Shown here one piece after another: positions 40,675 to 52,600 of a DNA stretch of 64,000 nt (positions are counted from its first letter, which is position 1; every line of letters begins with the position of its first letter). Location: NCBI RefSeq assembly GCF_014905175.1, contig NC_057789.1, forward strand, positions 26,098,555 through 26,162,554. The letters are read 5' to 3'. The notes below the pieces were generated by a model. That model saw only the letters and a program-made list of their open reading frames with translations, did not search any database and was not told where the DNA came from. This DNA comes from Aphidius gifuensis (lineage: Eukaryota; Arthropoda; Insecta; Hymenoptera; Braconidae). Both the position numbers and the translations under genes were made by a program.

Positions 40675-43600
40675 CTAAAAAACAATTATCAAAATTAGAC
40701 ATAAATTATTAACAAACCATTGACAAAAAAAAAAAAAAAAGTAAATGAAAAAAAATAAATAAATTACTTTCAAACAATATTGTTAATGAGAAATTAAACA
40801 TTTACTTGAATAAGCATGGATCAATAACGAGATTCACCCGAAACAGAAGGTAAATTAAACTCAGTCTTTGCTTAAACCATATTATATTAACACAACCTGA
40901 CACGATTTATCAAAGTGAAGACAAAAATATATATGATATATATAAGAGATAATTCTATAAAGATATAAGTAAGAACAAAATGTTTTAAAATTAGATAGAA
41001 GGGGTTAACGTAAACGTGGTTATATGGTACTTTGTACGCGAGATTCAAGACTTGTGAGTAGTCCCAAACTGGCAAAAGGAGCCTTTGTGACTCATCTTGG
41101 GCACGTGTATGTGTGTATGTTGAAAATAGAAAATAACTTTGTATACAGTGACACGCACAAACTAGCTACAACGCCTCATGAGAATAACTCCACACCTTCA
41201 TTCAAACTTTTGCTTCTTATAAACCCCTTCAAAATTCACCCCTCATATTGTGTGTTTTGTACATAAAATTAGCGATTGTCATATTTCACGTAAGTCGGTA
41301 GCTAATTGCACTCAAAGCTTCTTCTTATTATTTATTTTTTTTAATTTTTTTTAAATATTTTGATCAAAAGCAACATTTATATATATTTACTTGTTTATTT
41401 TATTTATTTTTTAAAAATAAAAATAAAAGTTTTGTATTATTTACTGATATGTAATTTGATGGTATATAAAAACAAATGGACATGTCATGACACAATGTCT
41501 TGCAATATAATGTGAATTCTGATATATCAAACTACATGTTGTATATAAATATATATATAGAGAAAGGGAGAGAGGGAGGCAAAAGAGAGAGAGAGAGAAA
41601 AAAGTTGACGAAGTGTTATTTTCCACCATGTATGGTATAGTATGATTTTCGTGCGACAACAACGTGTGTAGAATTGGTGGAAAGTGTTGAGTGAACAAGG
41701 TGCGAACAAGATTGTACATGTTGTATATATATAATATAAGGTAGATGGAAAACTATGCTTGTCATCTCATCCAACGTGACTGTGAGATGGCGGACCGCCA
41801 AAGTTGTTTAGACATCGCCCACCTTGACTTGACTCGCCGAGGCACCTTTTACGATAGTGTCTCTACATGTACACATATTATATAGAGTTTTAGTTAAGAT
41901 AGTGTCATGATGAAACATCCCAAGAAGTCGACACATATTCTCTCTTCGTGCGTGCTATGATTTTTTAAACTATATATATTTCATATTATATATTTTTATG
42001 CTTTTTATGCTATTAAATATTATTTAAAAACTTTTTATATTTTATTTAGATTAACGAGACTGACATGTACTTGTTTCTTGTTGTACTGCAATTGGCCCAT
42101 GATGGGAATTTTTTTTAAGAATAGTACAAGCCTCTATCTTAATGTCTGACTAATTTAAAAATAATCTACTGATTTATTTTCCTGGAAGAATTTTCATCGC
42201 GAAAATACAATTTACAATTAAATCGATAAATAAAAATTTAAAAAATAGTAAATATAAAATATCTACATAATATTTACATTTAAAAATCAAGTATAACATT
42301 TTATCCCAACAAATATATATACAAAAAAAATGAATAATTCAATTTAAGACTTGGAATTTTAGTGATTCTACTCAATTTTTTTTCATCCCTCCAATGTCAT
42401 TCCTTTTTAAATTCACTGCTCACGTAAGTCTCTAGCACCATAATTTTCTCTTCTATTTTTCTCAATTACCTTCACAGGGTTACCACATGTACACTGAGAG
42501 AAATTTTAACTAAAAATTACAAACGTATAAGAAAAAATTACAAAGCGAATAGTAAAAACTGCGTTCCTCCGATTATTTGTAAGGATTATTCGTATATTGA
42601 TAAATAATTTTTACAATAAAGTTATGTAAAAAATTTGGCCATTGACTATATACAACACTAAGCCATAAAAATTACATAATTTTATTGTAATTTCTCTTTA
42701 AAAAAAATGACTAAATTCACGATACTCACAAGTAAATTCTAGCAGACTGAGAATTTACCCACTACCGGTTTTAGAATTTACTATATTTTATTATAAATTT
42801 TATTTAAAAGTTGGACATTTTGTGCTAAGTTCGGCAGTTTGTGCTAGATTCACGGAGAACGGCAATCAATTCCCGGCAACATTTTTTCTTTTCTCTTTAC
42901 ACGGTCAAAACTCGAAAACTAATTGATAAATAGAAAAAATTCATTCTTGATAAATTGTTCAGAAATAAATTACCAACAATAAACCTCGCTTAACCCCATA
43001 CCTAGCTTCAACAGATCAGGCTGTAGAAATGCTTGAAATTACATGACAATTCAATCATTTGTTCAATCAGTCGGCCATCTTTGTATTATTTCGCCTCACA
43101 ACCAGAACATATATAAAAATATTTAAGTCTATGCTAACTTTTATATGTGTACATGATAAATTTTATTATATGTATTAGAATATTTATTAAATTGTTCAGT
43201 ATTTTTATTTGAACTTATAATATTTTTATCGTTTCCTCAAAACATGTATGTGCTTTATTTTAATTAACTCATAACTCATTATCTAAAGACATTAATCAAA
43301 AAAGTAATTCTTTATAAATTGTTTAGAATTAAATTCTCAATAATAATTAACTCCACTCAACCCATGTCTATCTGCAATATATAACGATGTACAGGAGACT
43401 TGAAGTAACATTTTTACATAATTTTATTGTTATCATCTCTCCAATCCCTCAAAATTACAAAGCATAGTAATTTCTATTCAACATGGGTTACCACATGTAT
43501 ATATATTTTTTTTTTTGCAATATTATTTTCCTCTCAGTCTCTTGCTCATTCGCTACTTCCGCGATAACCCTTCTGTTCTCTTCACCCGTTCTGTCACTCA

Positions 43601-46600
43601 TTCCCAAGTTGCATTTTATACACATGGAACCAAGCTCTCTCTAGTCTGATGTGGTGGTGTACTGGAAGAGAAAAGCGCGACGAGAAAAAGAGGGAGAGAG
43701 AGGGACAAATACTGTGTTAAAATAACGGTTGGGGTTGAGATAAAGTGAGTGAGTGAGGGGGATGATGTGCATGTGATGCTATATAGTTTAAGAACCCCGA
43801 GACCCATTCGCATGGCTGACTTTATGACTATGGCAGCCATGGAAAATGTTAAAGACGAAGACAAACTGTATAGATATTATATACATTATGTTTTTCAAGA
43901 GAAATTGTAGCTAAATATATGGAATTTTATTTTGACAAATAGATGATATATATTTTTTATCAAAATATACTAATCTGTCTTATTTTTTTGACATTTATAT
44001 GTTCATATTATTTATAATCTTTCACTGTTTTTATTTTTTATTTTTATTATCATTTTTTGTAAATAATATTTGTGAAATATAAAAAAAAACAAAATATATT
44101 TTTCATTTTTTTGCATCCCTCATTTTTTTAAATCCCTAGAGCTTTTTTCCATTACAAAAAAAAAAACCGAATGAAAAATACACAGAATTTGCAAATTAAA
44201 AAAAAATGGAAAAAATAAATATAAAATGACAAAGTATTGTAATACTGTGAATGCATAATCAGTGTTATCAGAATTATAAAATTAAAATCAATATTTATAT
44301 CAATAATAATAATTTGCAAATTAACAAAAGTAAAATATAGCTAAATAAATAAATTTACATGTATCAATGTCACGCACGGTTTGGTACTATATGCATTTAT
44401 AAATTGAATTTACGTCTGAAACAAGGCACATGACGAAAGAGTCCTGGGGCTTTGTCAAATTATTATTATTATTATCATTATTTATATTTTCTATATGCCA
44501 ATTTATATGAATACGAGATAATTGAGTCTACAATTTGTGATAAATAAATTATGTTTTTTTTTTTTCCTTTTCTAAATTTTTTATTTTAAATATTTTATTG
44601 TTGATTAATTTTTGTATTATTTTATTTGTGGTTTTATCAACTTACCGGGTATAGATTTACCGAGATCAAGATATTCTCTAACAGAGGGACTTAAAAAGCC
44701 TGGGGGTACAACTGGCGCCTCATTTGTTGGATTATTTCTCTCGTCAACATCGTCATAGTAGTAATAGTCGTCCTCTGGATCCGGTGGTTTTGCACGCTTT
44801 GACACCTTGTTTGTTCCCGTACTACAATCTAAAAATGGACAAAAACAATCACTCATTATTTACTCGTATATATATATTTAATTGTATATATAAATACACA
44901 TAACATCGAAAGTTAAAAAATAAATAAACACTTGATTTTTATATACACCCATTTCATCAATGGCAATTAGTATTTTTATATATTTTTTTTTTTTCACTTT
45001 GCAATGACTAAATTCAACATCTAAAATTCATTGCACATGTAATTTTTCTATATAAAGTGAAAAATGAAATTTATATTGAGTAAAATAGTTTTAATGAGGG
45101 TGTGGCTATGTAAACTTTGTGTAAATATCATTTATGATTTACGTGGGAAAGCTTGTAAATTGAATATCATGTGTATCGAAATTTAAACATGATAAAAATA
45201 AAAATCAAACAATTATCTTGACAATATATTGATAAAAAAAAATACTAATTTCTCAATGCTTTTTCAATCTCATCAAATATTTTATTCAAGTCAAGCCAAA
45301 AGAAAAGAAAAAAAAATATAAAATAAATAAAAAAATATTGCATCAGTAAATTAGAAATTTGATGCGCATTTAGTTGAAGCCCGGAAATTGTATATGGAAT
45401 TGCAAACATTTGTGAAGAGGTTACGACCAACAAAGCAAACCCTCATTTTGTCTTTATCAAACCTCCTGTATCCTCAGTATGACTTTCCCCTCATTTATCG
45501 AAGAAGCAGGGAGAGACTTAACGCCGTGTTCAATTCCATTGCCGATAGCATTGTCGGCAATGAATCGATTAATTATTTAACGAAGCTTCGTATTTCCGTC
45601 GTCATTTCACCAACTCATTTCCTTTTCCGTTATTCTTACGTTTATCCTTCTCATATAAATTTATACATTTATCATTCTCAACAAACTATTACCACCTTTA
45701 CGACACAACTGTCTTATTCATTCTATCTGATATTTCAGACGAAAATCATAACGTTTTTTTTTTTTTTTATCATTATTTTATTTTCTTATTTTATTCTCGT
45801 GTGTACATACAAAACGAAACACTTTATAGAAGGATACGAGGAGAAACTCGAGGATATATACACTGTAGTCGATTGTGTATATATACCTTTATAACAGATA
45901 CCCCGTACGTAATTAGTTTCTCCTTTGATGAGAAAACTCTCGTCGACTGCTTCAGTTGCACATGAATAATCCCGAGCGTCGTAGTTTCAATTCGAGAAAA
46001 AAATAAAAAGCAAAAAAAAAAAAAAACAGTAAACGAACACAGAAAATATATATATACATAGAAAAAAAAAATGCAAACACAATGCAAAAGACGAGAGAGA
46101 AAAAAAGAATCGTTTGACTATAAAGACTTTCTCATTTACTCGATGAAAAATAAAGAAAAAAAAAAAGGGTGGAAGAATATAGAAATGAGAAAAAAAATTG
46201 AAATCGAACAAGTGAGATCTTAAGAAACAAAATGTTGAAAGAAGATAACAAGTTTTTTGCTATCAAGATTTGTCATCAATTTTTTATTATATTCAATAAA
46301 AGTTTTTCTATTAAATATATTTTTTCTACTGGAAAATTTAAAAGTTTTTCATAAATAGTTTTATTTCATTGCTTTTTATCAATTTTTAATACTTGATTTT
46401 AAAATTTATAAAATATAATAAATAAATTAATGACTAGTATAATCATTAGTTCATTTGAAATATATTTTTTTTTATATTTTAAACTTTTATTTATTTTTAA
46501 CACTTGATATAATAGATCATTGAAAATATATTGTATTTCAACTATCATTAAAATAATCCCTCGAGTGTGATTTTGATTTTAAAAATTCCCCAGATAATTT

Positions 46601-49600
46601 TTCAGTTTAAAAATAATCCAGAGAGAAGCTGTAAAAGTAGCTAAAACTGTCGATAAAATTTTGTCAATTTTTCATTTAACAAGTAAATAATTTTTCATGT
46701 CATCATTAATTGATAATTAATTAATTTTAATTTGAAAACATTTCACAACTTGTCGAATAAATTTTTATCCAAAAAAATAACATTAAATTAATGTTTTAAA
46801 TTTTTCCTCAATTTAGAGATAATAGAGTGGATATAATATGGGTAATTAAAAAATTATAAAAATTAAAATACATTCGTATTTATATATCGACAAAATATAA
46901 CATCGAAAAAAAATTAATAAAATATAAAAAAATAAAAACATGAGAGCATGAATAATATGAATAATATTTGAAAATATGAAAATTGTACAACATATTTACG
47001 TATTAATATACAAAACACACATGAATTTTATTGATGTGAATATATTTATATACGTGTATTTAATATTTTCAACGAACTTGGGATTTATATGAACGCGTTT
47101 GGGATTTATGAATTAATACATGCATATGTACATTGGCTGTATTTATGGATATATTTGTAAACATATATGTTGAGTGCATGTATATATATGCCAACTCAAG
47201 AGCTAATTCATATTTATCCGGGCGTGACGATGATTATGCTCTTGTCGATTTTAAACCGCGTCATGTATAGAAATAATCGACGATAATGGGGTAGTAGTCG
47301 AAACAATCATCAATCTATTTTTTCATATTTTTTTTTTCTTCCCTTTTTTTTTATTTTTTCATTTGAATTTTTTCCATTTGTTTTTCATATACACACTGAG
47401 CTTTTTTCCTTTTTTTTTTTTTCAATTATTTTCATGGGGAAAGATTCAAAACTTGTATTTTAAAAAATTTTTTCATACAAAACTAACTGTAAATGATGAA
47501 AAAAAAAAAGGGCAAATGATAATAACAAAAGAAAAAAAAGCATTGAATTTGAAAAAAAAATAGGAATACGTATTTTTTTTCTTTTTAATTAGTTGATTTC
47601 TTTTTTTGTTTTTTTGGAGTTGGAAAAATGGATAAACAAAGTGTCGTTATGTATATTCGATTCAGCAAAAATTGAGATAAATGTCGTGAGCAACAGGTTA
47701 GCGATACGTGCTTGTGATTTATTCAGCCAGTGGACACACTGAGCATAATCAAAAAAAAAAAAAATATACATACTTTTATTTGGCTGTAAGAAAAGTATAA
47801 TAGAAAGAGCAAAAAAAAAAATTGTGATAGGTAAAAAAATGAGTGATGAAAATTATAATGTTAGAGTAGATTATGAATATTTATAAAATTAAGAATTTTA
47901 TGGAAATGATAAATATATTTTTTTTTTTGTTAGAATAAAAGCTGTGGTAAACACTTGAACAATAAATGCAAAAACAACTTATTTTTATAGAACTTGATTT
48001 GAAAAAATAAAGGTTAAAAAAGGGTTAAAGCAAGATTGTAAAAATCGATACGGATTGTATATTTAGGCTGCAAAAATCTTTTGTCTTGAATTTGTAGTAA
48101 TTTGTAGTGGAAAATTAGAATTTTGTTCAATATTTTAAACATGAAAATAATTTATTTATTAAGGTATTTATAAAACAAGTTTAGTTTTTATGTAATTAAT
48201 CAAACTACAAATATATAATTTTTTAACTACAAATTGCATTTAATCTTTCTGCATTAAAAAATAAAATTACAATTTTTTATTTGGACATATTAATGAAAAA
48301 GAAAACAAATATTTTACTTACATATGTCTGATCATGCAATTTTCAAATTATGAATTTATGAATTTTATAAAAATCAAAAAAATGTCTATTCATCATCAAG
48401 AATCTTTCTGCAATTTGTAGAATCAGAGACTCGATAAATTTAAATCAACCATTTTTAGAAAACTCAATAACAAATAAAAATCGTTTTTTCCTTTTTCTCC
48501 TTTTTGCAGAACCACTACCGTCTTTCAATTTAAATAAAATCGTTTTTAATTATCTCCTTTTTGCAGAACCTCTACCGTCCATCATTCGGCACAAAATCGT
48601 TTTTCTTCTTTTGGTGAGGTTTCCTGCAAAAAGGAAAGTGTTGAAAATTCATTTTGTTGCCGATTTTGATGACGGTAGTGTTCTGAAAAGAAGAAAAACG
48701 ATTTTTAAGTTGGGATTGAGTAGATGGTTCTGTAAAAGGAAAAAACGATTTTTCCTTTTCTCCTTTTTTGCAGAACCTCTACCGTCCAAAAAGGAGAAAA
48801 GGAAAAATCGTTTTTTCCTTTTCTCCTTTTTTGCAGAACCACTACCGTCTATCAATTTGGCAACTAAAAATCGTTTTTTCCTTTTCTCCTTTTTTGCAGA
48901 ACCACTACCGTCTATCAGTTTGGCAACTAAAAATCGTTTTTTCCTTTTCTCCTTTTTTGCAGAACCTCTACCGTCCATCAAGTCGGCAACTAAAAATCGT
49001 TTTTTCCTTTTCTCCTTTTTTGCAGAACCTCTACCGTCCCAAAAGACATGGTTTTAGAAAATTGTAGTAAAATTGAATTTAGAATTCAATAGTTTTCCCG
49101 GAAAATTAATTTGTTTATTAAGGTATTTATAAGCAAGTTTATTTTTCTTGAAAACTATCAAACTACAAATTCTAATTATTCTACTACAAATTGCAGCAGG
49201 TCTTCTTGCATTGAATAGACATTTTTTTTTTATTTTAAACAATAAATAAAAAGGTTAATTAATAATTATTATCTGATATATTAATAAACAAATGCATAAC
49301 TTTTTTCTTTATTGTCCAAAATAAAAATTGTAATATTTTTAATGCAAGAATTGTATTGTAGTGAAAAAATTATAATTTGTAGTTTGATAATTTTCACAAA
49401 AACTAAACTTGTTTTATAAATACCTTAATAAATAAATTATTTTTCCGGGAAAACTATTGAACTACAAATTCTAATTTTTTCACTACAAATTACTACAAAT
49501 TCTGACAAAGATTTTTGACCTATATACAACGTCCGTAGTCGGATTTTTGAAGAAAATTGCTTTTAACCCTTTATTTTTGAACTACAAATTCTAATTTTTT

Positions 49601-52600
49601 TACTACAAAATACTACAAATTCAGAGCTTTCTTTTAAGCCCTATATGAAGTTTCTACGTTGAAGTTGTGCGCCAACTTCACGGAGCCTGTTAGAGTAGAT
49701 TATGAATATTTATAAAATTAAGAATTTTATGGAAATGATAAATATATTTTTTTTTTTGTTAGAATAAAAGCTGTGGTAAACACTTGAACAATAAATGCAA
49801 AAACAACTTATTTTTATAGAACTTGATTTGAGAGAGAAAAAGAATAAAATGAAATAAAAATACATAAAGAAAGATTGTAGAATAACCTGTGAGAATTTTC
49901 ACTGCTGCATTATATTATTTTTCTTGCTTTTGCTTGGTGACACTCTTGGACACTTAAACATCTTGTTCATGCATTTTAAACATGAAATCTCAGATTTTAC
50001 ACTCAATGTTTTTTTATAATAAAAATAATAGAATTTATTTATTAAAAAAAAAATAAAGAAGATAAACAAATATAGCAGTAAATATAAATAAAAACAATTT
50101 ATCATTTTGCGATTTAATATTTTTTTTTTTAGAAAAATAAAATTCACAATTTTTTTCATCTACATATTGATGACAAAGAAAACAAATATTTTACTCATAC
50201 ATATGTCTGATCATGCACGATTTTCAAATCATATGAATTTATGAATTTTTATAAAAAATCAAAATTCAATATCTAAAAATTATTCATCATCAAGAATCTT
50301 TCAAAATATTCAAAATTTACACGAATCAGAGACTCGATAAATTTAAATCAACCATTTTTAGATTAAACTCAATAACAAAATAAAAATCTTTCTTGATTTA
50401 TATTGTCATTTTTTTTTTTTTTTTTTGCTACAGCGAGTTTGAAAAAATAATACTAAAGATTTTCTTTTTTAATAATTAAACTAAATTGTCATGGAAATAT
50501 AAAGCATGCTTTTTGATGAGTAACAAGAGCAGCAGTTCTTAATGACGTTTTTTTTTCTTTCACCTGGAGCTTTATCGATTCTTGAAGAGACAAGTATGAT
50601 GATGTTGGTGGTAAGAAAAGACGGGGGTGCTTTTCCTCGTCATGAAAGCGTCGAAGCGTTTCGAAAAGACAGCCGGAAAAAAAAGAAAAAAAACAAATGG
50701 AAAATCGAGGGAAAAAAAAAGAACACACAAAAGTGGAGAGTCGATGGGATTTTTTTATTATCATTCTTACTGTGATTTTACACAGAGGAAGAGGGGGTAC
50801 GTGATCGGAAAAAAATTGTGTTCTGTATAACAAGTGATATAAGATAAAAAAAGGAAAAAAAAAATGAGAAGAACAAATAGTGATTAAGATGAAATAAAAT
50901 TCGATAAAAATAGAGAAAGCAAAAATCAGATTATGAAAGTAGAAAAAAATAATTCGGGATGTGTTGAGGTTTGAAAGTAATAATTTCTTTTTTTTTTTTA
51001 TAAAAAAGTGGTAATAATAATGACAAATAAGTACGTTCATCTTGGAATTGTATATTATTTTTTTTTTTACTGTCAAGTTTCGAGTACATACTGCGTTCTA
51101 AGATTATTAGTAAAACAGTACAAGTGAAATTTTTTTGCAATGACGTGTTAACAATTCTTTGGCTTTCTAATGTAACAAAAATATATATATGATTTATTAT
51201 TTAACAACTTGGTTACTTGAATTTGCTTATTTTAAATATAGTTTTCTCAAAATAAAAAAGAGGGAAAATCATTTAAAAACAAACATCAAATTGATTCGTT
51301 TACAAATTGAGTTATTTTCTTGAAATAAAAATCGTGACAATATTTTAAATTGATTGAATTTTTATTCTCGAAGAAATATATGAAAAAGAAAAAAATGATT
51401 ATGCCCACAAAAGACTGGAAAAAAAATAATTCCAACATATAAATTTTTTTGTTCCAACATACTTTCTTATTTTATTGATCATCTCACAAGGGGCATATAA
51501 TAACCAAGACCCGATAAAGTTAAAACTGGAGCAACTTGATTGATCTAATTATCTGAGCAATCGTCAATATAAAATAAAAATCGATGAGTTTAAAAAACAT
51601 TTCGCAAACAAATAATACATCATTACATCAACAAAACTCCATATATAAAAAAAAAATTAATTTTTTATTTTCAACACAAGTTACATGAATTGTTCAATCC
51701 TTTTTTAATAAGTTTAATTTATTATAAATTTTCATCTTTAATTGAAGCAACATTATCATTAACTAATTGCTAAATTAAATTCAATTATTTCAAGCAATTA
51801 TACTTAACCATAAATAAATTAATTAATCAAATTAAACATGATAATAACTAAATAATGTTTTATTGTTTTATCTGTGTTTTTAAACAACAAGAGAGAATAT
51901 TCAAATCAAAGTGAGGGATGGAGGGTTAAAAGTAGATTGTCCTGGTATCACGATGATGAAGAAGATATAAACCGAGAGTAGATCAAGTTGACGTACAGTA
52001 ATACAACCTGCAATGCATACAAATGTCTTTCCCATCTCAAAATATTTTCCTATCATCATCATATTCTATCGAATCTTTTCCTCTTTTTCCTTCAAAACTC
52101 TCTCCTCTCTTTCCTCTTTCTCTCTCCACAAAATTTCATAACAAAAATTTAAAATTCAATTTATTTTACTATCAGTTAAAATTTACCAATTATTATTTAA
52201 AAAAAAATTATTATTACTAATGAATAAGTAATCAGTGCAAAATCAGAAAGAAAAAAATATAACTAGTTTCATAAATGTGTATTATAAATTTTTTATTGTT
52301 AAAAGTTTTATATTTTTTTATATATTTTTTTTTTTTTTGAAATAAAAATTTAATGGCTAAATGGCAGAGAACGATATAAAAATCCAAGACCTCGTATATC
52401 TACCTCCATATAATCCAGCATGCCTGGTTATGTAAATACCCGATAAGCAGTATATATACATTGACATCACACACACTGTTTTCCCTCTGTATAAATGTAT
52501 TACGACGCAGCTTGCAATTGCAATTTATCGTCAATTTTTATGGTGCTGCCATGTGCGTTTATGATGACGAGACACCATGAAATATATATTTTTTATTTTC

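Larger units (their letters stand above)
40675..44645 (-). other. CPAP1 intron 2
   Basis: A phase 1 intron of about 4.0 kb with donor GTAAG and acceptor TTTTTTAG. It contains complex islands at 40990-41290 and 41740-41960, a GA repeat (41558-41602), the candidate insertion (42477-43499) and an island at 43540-43870. Confidence 0.8.
48002..49590. mobile_element. Foldback-type composite element: inverted repeats of about 280 bp around a minisatellite
   Basis: The left end (48002-48290) and the reverse complement of the right end (about 49311-49580) align along their length. Shared landmarks include TTTGTAGTAATTTGTAGTG, TTTATTAAGGTATTTATAAA and the inner TTTGGACA. A third, shorter copy of the same unit lies in left-end orientation at about 49063-49215. 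The motif ACTACAAAT recurs many times in the ends. No transposase frame is present, so the element would be non-autonomous if mobile. The family is not recognised. The element sits in intron 1 of the CPAP1 gene. Confidence 0.7.

Noticed and set aside
45388..45894. Plus-strand open frame of 168 codons inside CPAP1 intron 1
   Set aside because: The first 60 codons look ordinary, but the rest is Phe/Ile/Tyr from T-rich DNA. No domain and no start context support it.
48649..48981. Minus-strand repetitive frame across the minisatellite
   Set aside because: It follows from the 63-bp period being a multiple of three; the same DNA is open in other frames, so it is not evidence of coding.
50489..51076. 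Long minus-strand open frame (195 codons)
   Set aside because: The first half is Lys, Phe, Tyr and Ile from homopolymer runs. The second half lies over an island and has ordinary composition, but no motif, splice context or family is recognisable.
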